Assembly (NCBI RefSeq): GCF_000321025.1
Contig: NZ_HE610718.1
Span: 525,286 to 589,285, forward strand
Reading direction: 5' to 3'
From: Peptoniphilus senegalensis JC140
GTDB taxonomy: Bacteria; Bacillota; Clostridia; Tissierellales; Peptoniphilaceae
DNA: 64,000 nt
The translations under genes and the position numbers were made by a program. Under the pieces are notes generated by a model. That model did not search any database. It saw only the letters and a list, made by a program, of their open reading frames with translations, and was not told where the DNA came from. Below are positions 25,142 through 33,731 of the stretch, piece after piece. How positions within the stretch are numbered: the stretch's first letter is position 1; each line of letters opens with the position of its first letter.

Positions 25142-26565
25142 TGAAAAAAATAAAAAAACTTTTGATAAACTTGGTCTTAGTTCCAACACTATTGATTCCA
25201 AATATGACTTTTGCTGCTGTGGATGCTCCACTTGTCACTGAAGTTAAAATTGAAAATAAAAAAATAAAGGAAAATGAAAATACTTTAGACAAAAAAATTG
25301 AAGAAGCTCACGAAGTTAAATCTAAAAAAGGTGATATATCTAGTCAAAAAAGTCCAATATTTAGTCCTTGGGCAACAAAGGATTTAAACGATGCACAATT
25401 TATGGGACTTTATCCTGCAAAAAACTTTTTTGAAGGCAAAGATTTTACTAAAGCAACAACACTTGATGATGCCAAGCTTTCTTATAAGTTAGCAAAAGAA
25501 AAAATTGAAGAAAGAGGAATAGAAACTGCTGAAGATTTTAACTTCAAAGATTTATCTCGACTTGAAACTCTAAACTCAATTTCAAAGCTTCTAAATGATG
25601 AGAAATTTGAAATTAAAAATTTAAGAGATTCAAAAATATTTTTGGGTTCCGTTGATGAAAAATATCTAAATGAAAAAATTCCTCTACAAGAGATGCTTTC
25701 ACTTTACAATCGTGCTGTAAATAAAGTTTTACAAGATAAAGGAAAAGTCTCAAAAGGATTTTTCTACGAAATAGAAAACAAGGGCAATAAGGTTTATATG
25801 CTTGGCTCAATTCACGTTGGCAAGTCTTCACTATATCCAATTGATAAAGACATTGTAAATGCACTAAAATCATCTGACAAGATTTATATGGAAATAGATT
25901 TGTCCAAGAAAGATGAAGCAAAAGCAATGCAAGAAAAAATCTATTATAAGGATGGAAAAACCTTGAAAGATGACCTAGGAGAAGACCTTTACAAAAGAGT
26001 TCTAAAAATCTTTGAAGTTTTTGGAATGACTGAAGACCATGTTAAAAAAATAAGACCATGGGCAGTTTATAACACCCTATCAGTTGATCCATCAGGTACT
26101 GCTGCAAATGCAAGTTATGGCGTTGAATCTTACTTTCTTGCCCTAAGTCTATTAAATAAAATTGAAATAGACGAACTTGAATCTATAAAATTTCAATCAG
26201 ATCTTTTGTCAAACTTTGACAATGCCTCTTATATTAAGATGATTGAGGGACTCACTACTGAAATCGAAAACAATGGCTACAAAAATATAAATGCCGGACT
26301 CGACAATCTCTTAGACGCATGGACAAAGGGCGACAAAGCCAAAATGAAAAATATTTTATCTCAAGAAGGCGATGAAGCTTCAGAAAAATTTAACGAGGTT
26401 CTTTTAAAAGAAAGAGATAAGGGCATGGCAAAAAAAATAGACACTATGCTCAAAAAAGATGGAAAAAACACTTACTTCATCCTAGTTGGCTCAGCTCACT
26501 TAGTACCAGACAATTCAGTTACAGGAATATTAAAGAACATGGGCTATAAAGTTGTAGAAAAATAA
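25141..26565 (+). CDS. Secreted TraB/GumN family protein
   Basis: A 474-residue protein with a signal peptide (KKLLINLVLVPTLLIPNMTFA). After a charged linker, residues about 75-125 (SPWATKDLNDAQFMGLYP) look like one S-layer-homology-type repeat, and residues about 200-474 form a TraB/GumN domain. Its paired metal motifs GSIHVG and GSAHLV are present, as are the conserved KIRPWAVYN and YGVESYF segments. TraB/GumN proteins are putative metalloproteases (TIKI-like); the substrate is unknown. It is translationally coupled to the aminotransferase gene. Confidence 0.85.
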   Translation: MKKIKKLLINLVLVPTLLIPNMTFAAVDAPLVTEVKIENKKIKENENTLDKKIEEAHEVKSKKGDISSQKSPIFSPWATKDLNDAQFMGLYPAKNFFEGKDFTKATTLDDAKLSYKLAKEKIEERGIETAEDFNFKDLSRLETLNSISKLLNDEKFEIKNLRDSKIFLGSVDEKYLNEKIPLQEMLSLYNRAVNKVLQDKGKVSKGFFYEIENKGNKVYMLGSIHVGKSSLYPIDKDIVNALKSSDKIYMEIDLSKKDEAKAMQEKIYYKDGKTLKDDLGEDLYKRVLKIFEVFGMTEDHVKKIRPWAVYNTLSVDPSGTAANASYGVESYFLALSLLNKIEIDELESIKFQSDLLSNFDNASYIKMIEGLTTEIENNGYKNINAGLDNLLDAWTKGDKAKMKNILSQEGDEASEKFNEVLLKERDKGMAKKIDTMLKKDGKNTYFILVGSAHLVPDNSVTGILKNMGYKVVEK

Positions 26566-26589
26566 AAATTTAAAATTTTGCAAAAATTA

Positions 26590-26626
26590 TAAAAAAGACG
26601 AGGTCGCAAAGATCTCGCCTTTTTTA
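26590..26626. terminator. Terminator between traB-like and cyuA genes
   Basis: CGAGGTC (26599-26605) pairs with GATCTCG (26611-26617), one G-T wobble, flanked by AAAAAA before and TTTTTT after. It suits both convergent genes. Confidence 0.75.
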
Positions 26627-26639
26627 TATTATGGAACTT

Positions 26640-27884
26640 TTATTTATCTATCATTTCTTTTAAAATAACTTCGTCAGTTTCTTTCATCCCGTCCATTGCA
26701 ATGTGACCAACAGTTTTTATCATGTCATCAATATCGCCTTTTACAATACCATCTCCTGGCTTAAAGGAGTTACCTTCCTTTGCCTGCTTGTAAGCAAGAA
26801 ATGACATCTTTAGGCTTGATGCAATTTTTATGGCACAGGACTCCTTGGCACCATCGCAAATAATTCCTGAATTTGTTGCAAGGGCATTTGTAAGGATTTC
26901 CTTTATTGTTTCTCTATCCTCGCCTTTCATAAAGGCAAGTCCACAGATGGAAGCTGCGGCAGCAGACACAACGCCACAATAGGCAGAAAGTTCTCCAATG
27001 CCTTCTTTAATATAAAGACCAATTAAATTTGCAAAAATTAACGATCTGTATAATTTATCTTTTGCTATGTCATGGTCCTTAGCGTAAATAATTATTGGAA
27101 CAGAAACTGTTATGCCTTGGTTTCCAGAACCTGAATTTATTACAACAGGTTTTTCGCAACCTGACATACGGGCATCTGAGCTTGCTGCAGCGTAAGCAAC
27201 AAGTTTTTCCTTGTAATTATCAAAAGCATCTTCCAAAACCATTTTGCCAATATTTGCACCCCAAGGATTTTTTATGCCCTCCTCTGCAATTGCATAATTG
27301 TAGTCAATTTCCTTATCCAAAATATCTATTATGTTCTCATAATTTCCATTTTTTGCAAAATCATAAATTTGATCAAAGGACAAATCAATTTTATTTTCTT
27401 GAGTTTCCTCTTGGTCCTTCTTTTCAAAGAGTACTTTATCATTTAAGCTTTCATAAATAATATTTGTATGATAATCCTTAATAATTACTTGAGATTTTCT
27501 ATTTCCCTTTTCCATAATAATGTCTATGTAAAGTCCTTTTTTCTCATGTATAAGCTCAATTTCACAAAGATTATTTGTTATTAAATCGTCTAACATATCA
27601 AGTTTACTTTTATCAATGCCTGATAAAACTTCAAGCTTCTTATTGTAATCTCCCAAAAAAGCTCCTGCAGCTAGAGAAATTTCTATTCCCTTTCTTCCAT
27701 CAGTGCCCGGTACTTTTACACTGTTTACATTTTTAATAATATTGCCCGATAACCTTGCTATTATCTTTTCTGGTTCTTCTCCCAAAATAGATTTTGCACG
27801 ACTAGCGCCGTAAGCCAAAGCTATGGGCTCAGTACAGCCGAAGGCAGGCACCATTTTTTCCCTTAAAAATTCATTATAGTCCAT
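26640..27884 (-). CDS. cyuA: L-cysteine desulfidase (CyuA, formerly YhaM/UPF0597)
   Basis: A 414-residue protein of the serine-dehydratase alpha-like UPF0597 family. The N-terminal PAFGCTEPIALA, the central NSGSGNQGI and the cysteines in YCGVVSAAAASICG and GIICDGAKESC are conserved and probably bind a 4Fe-4S cluster. CyuA breaks cysteine into pyruvate, ammonia and sulfide. The gene is monocistronic, with an extended -10 (TGTTATAAT) on the minus strand near 27923-27931. Sulfide supply may link to the selenium/sulfur cluster (speculative). Confidence 0.87.
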   Translation of the reverse strand: MDYNEFLREKMVPAFGCTEPIALAYGASRAKSILGEEPEKIIARLSGNIIKNVNSVKVPGTDGRKGIEISLAAGAFLGDYNKKLEVLSGIDKSKLDMLDDLITNNLCEIELIHEKKGLYIDIIMEKGNRKSQVIIKDYHTNIIYESLNDKVLFEKKDQEETQENKIDLSFDQIYDFAKNGNYENIIDILDKEIDYNYAIAEEGIKNPWGANIGKMVLEDAFDNYKEKLVAYAAASSDARMSGCEKPVVINSGSGNQGITVSVPIIIYAKDHDIAKDKLYRSLIFANLIGLYIKEGIGELSAYCGVVSAAAASICGLAFMKGEDRETIKEILTNALATNSGIICDGAKESCAIKIASSLKMSFLAYKQAKEGNSFKPGDGIVKGDIDDMIKTVGHIAMDGMKETDEVILKEMIDK

Positions 27885-28267
27885 AAAAATCTCCTTATGT
27901 ATTATCTATTTTCCTTAAATATATTATAACAAAAATAAAGAACCTTAATAAATAGTAGATATTAAATTTTTTATCTATAAAGAATTGTATGAACTTTGAC
28001 TTATTATAATTTTCATAGAAAATAGCAAGAAAAATACTTTAAAATAATAAAATAGCTTATAAGAAGATAAGTAAAATTCTTTGGTATAAAGTTTTATGAT
28101 TTAAAAAACGTCTCTTCTATATAAAGAGACGAGTTTAATAAATTTTATGAATCAGAATTCATATATATATTATGCAATTATCCAATAATCAACTTTTCTA
28201 TAATAAGATAATAATAAAACACTTAATTATCTCAAATATTTATATCAATTTGTATTATTAATTAATT
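27885..28267. other. Intergenic region between cyuA and glpK
   Basis: This 383-base AT-rich spacer holds the cyuA promoter (minus-strand -10 TATAAT at 27923-27928) and the glpK terminator near 28103-28131. Between and beyond these I see only low-complexity A/T sequence, no open frame with a ribosome binding site and no recognisable structured RNA. Confidence 0.5.
28103..28131 (-). terminator. Probable glpK terminator
   Basis: CGTCTCTT (28109-28116) pairs perfectly with AAGAGACG (28124-28131); the A6 run at 28103-28108 gives the T-tail on the minus strand. It lies about 140 bases beyond the glpK stop. Confidence 0.7.
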
Positions 28268-29755
28268 TTATTTTGCCCAGTTCATGGAATATTTTACGGC
28301 TTCGTGCCATCTCTTCATTTTTTTATCTCTCTCTTCATCTTCCATTGTTGGCTCAAAATATTTTTCTATTTCATTATTTTCTTTTATTTCGTCAATATTT
28401 TTCCAGAATCCAACTGCAAGTCCTGCCATATAACAAGCTCCAAGCGCTGTGAGTTCCACTACTTTTGGTCTTGTCACTTCAACATCTACTATGTCTGAAA
28501 GAAATTGCATTAAGAAATTATTTTTGCTGACGCCACCATCTACTTTTAATGATTTTATTCTTGTATTTGAATCTTCTTGCATGGCTTCCACTACATCGCA
28601 GCTAAGATATGCAATTGACTCCAAGGCTGCCCTTATTATGTGATATTTATTGACTGAGCCTGTAAGTCCAACTATGGATCCCCTTGCGTATTGGTCCCAA
28701 TAAGGTGCACCTAGACCAGTAAAGGCTGGGATAAAATAACAATCGTTAGTGTCACTTACCTTACTCGCCATATATTCTGAATCATCTGCTTGGTCTAGTA
28801 TCCTTAAATTATCTCTCAAAAAATTTATACAAGAACCCGCTTCAAAAATTGAGCCTTCAAGAGCATATTTTATCTCGCCATTTATGGCCCAAGCAATTGT
28901 TGATACAAGCCCATTTTGAGAGCGAATTAGCTTGTCGCCAGTGTTCATAAGTATGAAGGCGCCTGTGCCAAAAGTTGATTTTGCCATTCCCTTTTCAAAA
29001 GATGCTGTGCCAAAAAGTGATGACTGTTGGTCGCCTATTGCTGCTGCAATTGGTATCTCGCAGCCCAAATATTTTGATTTGCTCTTGCCATAAACCTCAC
29101 TCGAATTTTTAATTTCAGGAAGCATTGATTTTGGTATGTCAAAAATTTCTAATAATTCATCGTCCCATTTCTTTTCTTTTATGTTAAAAAGCATTGTTCT
29201 AGAAGCGTTTGTGTAGTCAGTGATATGAACTTCGCCGTCTGTGAGCTTATATATGAGATAAGTCTCTACAGTTCCAAACAATAGTTCTCCTCTTTCTGCC
29301 ATTTCTCTTGCTCCTTCAACATTTTCAAGTATCCATCTTATTTTTGTCGCAGAGAAATAAGGGTCTATTACAAGGCCTGTCTTCTCCTTAATTTTTTCTT
29401 CAAGTCCCTTTTCCTTTAAGTCTTCACAGTATTTTGACGTCCTCTTGCATTGCCATACAATTGCATTATATACTGGCTCCATTGTCTTTTTGTTCCAGAC
29501 AATAGTTGTTTCCCTTTGGTTTGTTATGCCAATTGCTGCTATGTCCTTTGGGTCGATTCCCTTACGAGACATTGCTTCTACGGCAGTACCTATTTGCTTT
29601 GACCAAAGGTCTTCTGGCTCTTCTTCCACATATCCAGGCTTTGGAAAGTGCTTGATTAATTCCTTTTGTGCAACAGAAATTGGATTTCCTTTTTTATCAA
29701 AAATTATAGTTCTTGCAGATGTTGTACCTGCGTCAAATGCCATTATGTATTTCAT
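28268..29755 (-). CDS. glpK: Glycerol kinase
   Basis: A 495-residue FGGY-family kinase, normal length. The ATP-binding start [16 protein letters not shown], the [10 protein letters not shown] segment, the FGGY-type motif [12 protein letters not shown] region and the C-terminal [13 protein letters not shown] are all conserved. It phosphorylates glycerol to glycerol 3-phosphate. No glpF or glpD is adjacent, and the gene appears monocistronic with an AAGGTGATT ribosome binding site. Confidence 0.95.
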   Translation of the reverse strand: MKYIMAFDAGTTSARTIIFDKKGNPISVAQKELIKHFPKPGYVEEEPEDLWSKQIGTAVEAMSRKGIDPKDIAAIGITNQRETTIVWNKKTMEPVYNAIVWQCKRTSKYCEDLKEKGLEEKIKEKTGLVIDPYFSATKIRWILENVEGAREMAERGELLFGTVETYLIYKLTDGEVHITDYTNASRTMLFNIKEKKWDDELLEIFDIPKSMLPEIKNSSEVYGKSKSKYLGCEIPIAAAIGDQQSSLFGTASFEKGMAKSTFGTGAFILMNTGDKLIRSQNGLVSTIAWAINGEIKYALEGSIFEAGSCINFLRDNLRILDQADDSEYMASKVSDTNDCYFIPAFTGLGAPYWDQYARGSIVGLTGSVNKYHIIRAALESIAYLSCDVVEAMQEDSNTRIKSLKVDGGVSKNNFLMQFLSDIVDVEVTRPKVVELTALGACYMAGLAVGFWKNIDEIKENNEIEKYFEPTMEDEERDKKMKRWHEAVKYSMNWAK

Positions 29756-29824
29756 ATAATCACCTTCCTTATTATACCATTAATGATAGAGTTTTTTGCA
29801 ATTTTACTTTTTCCTAATAAGTGC

Positions 29825-29830
29825 TATAAT
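29825..29830 (+). promoter_or_regulatory. tRNA-Thr promoter -10 element
   Basis: TATAAT preceded by TGC forms an extended -10, 13 bases upstream of the mature tRNA 5' end. Confidence 0.6.
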
Positions 29831-29843
29831 TATTTTAATCTTT

Positions 29844-29919
29844 GCTGATATGGCTCAGTTGGTAGAGCAATTGATTCGTAATCAATAGGTCGGCGGTTCG
29901 ACTCCGCCTATCAGCTCCA
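29844..29919 (+). tRNA. tRNA-Thr (anticodon CGT)
   Basis: A 76-base cloverleaf. The acceptor arms GCTGATA/TATCAGC pair fully, the D arm reads GCTCAGTTGGTAGAGC, the anticodon stem is ATTGA/TCAAT with loop TTCGTAA (anticodon CGT, reading ACG), and the T arm is GGCGG-TTCGACT-CCGCC. CCA is encoded. It is transcribed alone, from its own promoter to a terminator. Confidence 0.96.
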
Positions 29920-29928
29920 TTTTACATT

Positions 29929-29960
29929 AAAAAAGCTGACTTATTAAAGCCAGCTTTTTA
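29929..29960. terminator. Terminator of tRNA-Thr, shared with the convergent gene
   Basis: AAAAAGCTG pairs with CAGCTTTTT, extended by CTT/AAG after one mismatch, between the tRNA and the minus-strand gene ending at 29961. Confidence 0.7.
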
Positions 29961-30377
29961 TCATCTTCCATATTTTTCAATTATGTTATCTATCATCTTT
30001 GAATTTTTTGAGCTTATATTGTAATAAATATTATTTACTCTAATAGTAAGTCCAGTCTTTACAAAAGAAATCTTGTTTCCACTTGTAAAATAGACATTTA
30101 TATAGTTTGCAATCTCTGCGTTCGTATCTTTATTTGCTTGTTTTCCTCTCAAACTATTTAAGTCTTTTACTATTTTATTTACAGTTCTTTCTTCCTTTAT
30201 TGTCTTCATATTATCTGTTTTAAACCCAATTATCTCAATATAATCTACATCTTTTGAGTTGATGTCCACGATTTTGTTTCTAGATGAAACTAAGCTAACT
30301 CCAAAAAACATAATCACTACAAAAAATATGAACAAAACTATTTTTGATTTATTTGATTTTCTTCCTCTTCTCTCCAT
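29961..30377 (-). CDS. Small membrane-anchored protein of unknown function
   Basis: A 138-residue protein with a basic N-terminus, one transmembrane helix (residues about 13-29) and an external domain of about 105 residues with alternating strands (VDYIEIIGFKTDN, YINVYFTSGNKISFV). No family is recognised. Its ATG overlaps the phzF stop (TAATG), so it is co-translated with the PhzF protein. Confidence 0.75.
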   Translation of the reverse strand: MERRGRKSNKSKIVLFIFFVVIMFFGVSLVSSRNKIVDINSKDVDYIEIIGFKTDNMKTIKEERTVNKIVKDLNSLRGKQANKDTNAEIANYINVYFTSGNKISFVKTGLTIRVNNIYYNISSKNSKMIDNIIEKYGR

Positions 30378-31267
30378 TATAAATATAAAACTCCATTCAT
30401 AAATACGTAAGCTCTTCCCCCTACACGAATCTTATTTTCTTCTTCGATAAGGCTTGTGTAAACTTTTGAAATTCTTCCAATATAATCTCCTTGTATTGCT
30501 GTTATGCTCTTGTTTTCTATGATTTTATTTGAGCTCAAATAGTGCATAGTAGCAGCTGTTGATGTTCCACTTCCAAATTCTTCATCCTCACCAATTATTG
30601 GAGAAAAAGTCCTTTGTTTAATTTCTTCTCCGTTATTTGTAGTAAAAGCATGAATAGAAATAATATTTTCTTCTTTTGAAAACTTAATTGCCTCATCTTT
30701 GTCAAGAACTATAGCGGATAATACTTTTTCATTTTTAACTGGTACGATTATGTCACAAGTTCCAGTTGAAATTTTTTCCATTTCAGCATTTTTAAATATT
30801 TCAAGTCCAATATCATCTTCACTTAAATTTAGAATTTTTAAAACTCTTTCGATGTTATTAAATTTTTCCTCTAGTTTTATATCAAGATTCATGTATATAT
30901 TTTCAATTTTTCCATTTTGGTATTCCAATTCCACTGGAATTTTCCCAATTTTTGTATGTTGGATAATTTTCTTTATTCCTTCGTCTTCACTTTTAATATA
31001 CTCATTTTCAGCGAGAGCATAGAAAGTTGCAACAGTGGCATGTCCGCACAAGTTTATCTCTCCGTCTGGAGTAAAAAATCTTGTCAAATAACGGTCTCTA
31101 TCAAGTTCTCTTACAAATACAATTACAGATTGGTTGATGTCCTTTGCAATATTTTCCATTTCAGAATCTGTTAGCCTTCCATCATCAATTACAACGCCAG
31201 TTGAATTGCCCATAAATGCCCTATCTGAAAAGGCTGAAACTAAATATGTTGTATAAAATCTCTTCAT
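30377..31267 (-). CDS. PhzF family isomerase/epimerase
   Basis: A 296-residue protein with the two-lobed PhzF fold. The first lobe carries the catalytic-Glu region INQSVIVFV and the conserved FFTPDGEINLCGHATVA; the second has the matching FGSGTSTAATMHYL segment. PhzF relatives isomerise dihydro-hydroxyanthranilate or similar compounds; there are no phenazine genes here, so the substrate is unknown. It ends 4 bases before the end of parB. Confidence 0.88.
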   Translation of the reverse strand: MKRFYTTYLVSAFSDRAFMGNSTGVVIDDGRLTDSEMENIAKDINQSVIVFVRELDRDRYLTRFFTPDGEINLCGHATVATFYALAENEYIKSEDEGIKKIIQHTKIGKIPVELEYQNGKIENIYMNLDIKLEEKFNNIERVLKILNLSEDDIGLEIFKNAEMEKISTGTCDIIVPVKNEKVLSAIVLDKDEAIKFSKEENIISIHAFTTNNGEEIKQRTFSPIIGEDEEFGSGTSTAATMHYLSSNKIIENKSITAIQGDYIGRISKVYTSLIEEENKIRVGGRAYVFMNGVLYL

Positions 31268-31270
31268 TTC

Positions 31271-32115
31271 TTATAATGCCCTCTGTAAAAGAAAATCGAC
31301 AAGTCTAGATAAGTCTTCTTCGCCATAATATTCTATTTCAATCTTTCCGAATTTACCTCTTTTTTTGATACTTACCTTAGTTCCAAGCGCTCTCTCAATT
31401 TCACTTCTTATATCTTCCATGAAAATATCTTCAACTTCTTTTTTTCTCTCTTAGGTGCTTTTTTATTATCATTAACTGGAATTGAATTTTTTATAATCTT
31501 TATGGCTTCTCTATACTGTTTGTCGCCATCTTTTATTGAAAGCAGATTTTTCCCATGAGAAGTGCTAATCTTTTCCTCTTCCAAAAGCTTTAAAACTCTA
31601 GGATCAAGTTTTAAAAGTCTTATAGTATTGCCAATGTATTGCCTACTCTTGCCAATTTCATCAGCAAGTTCTTTTTGTGTCAAATCTTGTGAGTCCAATA
31701 GGTGCTTATAACTCATAGCTTCTTCAACTGGATTTAAGTCCTTCCTTTGAATATTTTCTATAATTGCAATCCTACTTGAAATTTCATCTGACACATCTTT
31801 TACAATTGCAGGAACCTTTGATAATCCAGCGTCTTTTGCTGCTCTATATCTTCTTTCCCCTGCAATAATTTCATATTTATCTTCCTTTTTCTTTAAAAGA
31901 AGTGGCTGAATTATGCCGTATTTCTTAATGGATTGAGACAAATCATATAGCTCATCTTTATCAAAGTTTTTTCTTGGTTGAGCTTCATTTGGAATAATAT
32001 CTGAAATATCAACTTCCATAAGTTTTGAACTTTCTTCTTCTATTACCTCTCTTATCTTGTCACTTGACGATAAGAAGTTTCCTATTCCTCTTCCTAGTCC
32101 ATTTTTTTTAACCAT
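31271..32115 (-). CDS. parB: Chromosome partitioning protein ParB/Spo0J, C-terminal domain in the -1 frame
   Basis: The zero frame gives 235 residues (32115 to 31408): an N-terminal PRRKNF-like box (AQPRKNFD), ParB/CTPase motif GERRYRAA, and the helix-turn-helix through QKELADEIGKSRQYIG. It then ends early (...KLKIFSWKI). The missing dimerisation domain follows in the -1 frame to a stop at 31271, reading EVEDIFMEDIRSEIERALG and ending LLQRAL, a normal ParB tail. The change point is at the slippery heptamer A AAA AAG at 31444-31438. Either a -1 frameshift makes the full protein, or this is a one-base indel in an A7 run. ParB binds parS and loads condensin. Confidence 0.85.
31410..31444 (-). 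promoter_or_regulatory. Candidate -1 ribosomal frameshift signal in parB
   Basis: Minus strand: heptamer A AAA AAG in the zero frame (31444-31438), a 9-base spacer, then an 8-bp stem ATATTTTC/GAAGATAT with loop ATG (31428-31410), containing one G-T wobble. Slippery site plus stem at this distance is the layout of bacterial -1 frameshift sites such as dnaX. The stem is AT-rich and therefore weak. Confidence 0.45.
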
Positions 32116-32863
32116 TTATTTCACCTATAACTTCCTTTGCAAGATCTGTATATGCCTTTGCTCCCTTAGATTTGTAGTCATAGTCAAATATATTCATCCC
32201 AAAACTAGGGGCTTCAGCAAGCCTAACATTCCTTGGTATAAAAGTCTTGAAAACTTTTTCTTTAAAGAATTTTTGCACTTCATCTACTACCTGATTTGAA
32301 AGATTAGTCCTTCCATCGTGCATGCACATAACTACACCTAAAATATTAAGATTAGGATTAAAATTATCTCTCACAAGAGTGATTGTATCCATGAGCTGTG
32401 ACACTCCTTCAAGTGCATAATACTCACATTGAACTGGTATAAGTATTTTGTCACTTGCAACCAATGACATCATAGATAATACCCCAAGTGAAGGAGGTGA
32501 GTCTATGATTACAAAATCATAGTTATCCTTTACTTTGTCTATCATTTTTTTAAGCTTGAATTGCCAAGCATCATATTTAGCCAGCTCAATTTCCACACCA
32601 GCAAATTCGCCACTAGATGGAATTATGTCTAACTTATTAAAACCAGTCTCATAAATAGAATCTTTTTCTTCATCAATTAAGAAATCGTAAATCATATTAT
32701 TAAACTCATAAATACCAAGCCCTGATGTTGAATTCCCTTGTGGATCCATATCCACTATTAAGGTTTTTTTACCTCTCAAAGCCAGTGCTGAACTTAAATT
32801 TATAACAGTGGTGCTTTTGCCAACTCCACCTTTTTGATTAAAAACTGTAATTACAACAGACAT
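32108..32863 (-). CDS. parA: Chromosome partitioning ATPase ParA/Soj
   Basis: A 251-residue ParA-type ATPase. The deviant Walker A KGGVGKST lies at residues about 11-18, with DMDPQGNSTSGLG and IIDSPPSLG (Walker B) following. Length and absence of an N-terminal DNA-binding extension indicate the chromosomal Soj type. It precedes parB with an 8-base overlap and works with ParB and parS in origin segregation and DnaA control. Confidence 0.95.
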   Translation of the reverse strand: MSVVITVFNQKGGVGKSTTVINLSSALALRGKKTLIVDMDPQGNSTSGLGIYEFNNMIYDFLIDEEKDSIYETGFNKLDIIPSSGEFAGVEIELAKYDAWQFKLKKMIDKVKDNYDFVIIDSPPSLGVLSMMSLVASDKILIPVQCEYYALEGVSQLMDTITLVRDNFNPNLNILGVVMCMHDGRTNLSNQVVDEVQKFFKEKVFKTFIPRNVRLAEAPSFGMNIFDYDYKSKGAKAYTDLAKEVIGEING

Positions 32864-32959
32864 TTTTTACCTCATTTCTATACTACTAATAATAACATGT
32901 TTAAAAATGATTTAAAAGATAATGCAAAAAAATAAGCCCCAAAAATTTTTTGAAGCTTG

Positions 32960-32975
32960 TGCTCCACGTGGAGCA
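32960..32975. promoter_or_regulatory. parS-like palindrome, copy 1
   Basis: TGCTCCACGTGGAGCA is a perfect 16-bp palindrome about 100 bases upstream of parA. It matches the Bacillus-type parS (TGTTNCACGTGAAACA) at 12 or more positions, including the CACGTG core. Confidence 0.7.
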
Positions 32976-32994
32976 TTTTTATTTTTTATTCTAA

Positions 32995-33010
32995 TGCTCT
33001 ATGTAGAGCA
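32995..33010. promoter_or_regulatory. parS-like palindrome, copy 2 (divergent)
   Basis: TGCTCTATGTAGAGCA repeats copy 1 with identical outer arms and an imperfect, altered core (TATGTA for CACGTG), 35 bases away. It may be a weak parS or a decayed copy. Confidence 0.4.
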
Positions 33011-33038
33011 TCTCGTTTTTATCTTTATAAAAACATTG

Positions 33039-33731
33039 TTATAGTGGCGATTTTCTTGGTTTTCCTCCGCCCCTTGGATACTTTTTGTCTGTTGCTTTAA
33101 CTTTTTTTATTACAATTATATAGTGGTCTATATCATTTGGTAACGGAGTGTGTATTATGTCTTTTACCTCTCCACCCATTACTTCAATTGCTCTTTTTGC
33201 ATTTTTTAGTTCTTCCTTATATTCAGGTCCTTTTTGAGAAACAAAATATCCTCCAACTTTTACAAAAGCCATGGCATACTCTGCTAGGGTAGACAAGTTT
33301 GCTACAGCTCTTGATACTGCAATTTCATATTGTTCTCTATATTCTTCTGTCCTTGCAATTTCTTCTGCTCTTGCATGAATTGGATAGATTTTTTCAAGTC
33401 CAAGTTCTTCTATTGCTCCACTTAAAAAATCGATTCTTTTCCTAAGTGAATCAAGTAAGGTTATATCAAGCTCATCATTATAAAGTTTCAAAGGAACTCC
33501 AGGAAATCCTGCTCCAGTTCCTATATCTATAACTTTTTTGTTTCCATCAAAAAGATTTGTCTTAATTAGAGAAAGGGAATCCAAAAAATGCTTTACATTA
33601 AACTCTTCATCTTCTGTTATTCTAGTGAGATTAGTGTGCTCATTATAATCTAAAATGAGTTTTTTAAATTTTTCAAATTTTTCTATATTTTTTGTATCTA
33701 ATTTGTATTCCTCAAAATAATCAATTAACAT
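33039..33731 (-). CDS. rsmG: 16S rRNA (guanine(527)-N7)-methyltransferase RsmG
   Basis: A 230-residue class I methyltransferase. The SAM-binding loop [15 protein letters not shown] and the HFLDSLSL segment are diagnostic. RsmG methylates G527 of 16S rRNA; its loss is a known cause of low-level streptomycin resistance. It overlaps the end of mnmG by 11 bases, as usual in the mnmE-mnmG-rsmG order. Confidence 0.95.
   Translation of the reverse strand: MLIDYFEEYKLDTKNIEKFEKFKKLILDYNEHTNLTRITEDEEFNVKHFLDSLSLIKTNLFDGNKKVIDIGTGAGFPGVPLKLYNDELDITLLDSLRKRIDFLSGAIEELGLEKIYPIHARAEEIARTEEYREQYEIAVSRAVANLSTLAEYAMAFVKVGGYFVSQKGPEYKEELKNAKRAIEVMGGEVKDIIHTPLPNDIDHYIIVIKKVKATDKKYPRGGGKPRKSPL

Noticed and set aside
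27885-28267. Hidden gene in the cyuA-glpK spacer
   Set aside because: No frame with a ribosome binding site and plausible composition; the spacer is low-complexity A/T with promoter and terminator elements only.
31408-32115. parB as a simple truncated gene
   Set aside because: The missing domain is intact in the -1 frame directly after a slippery heptamer, so a frameshift or a homopolymer error explains it better than decay.
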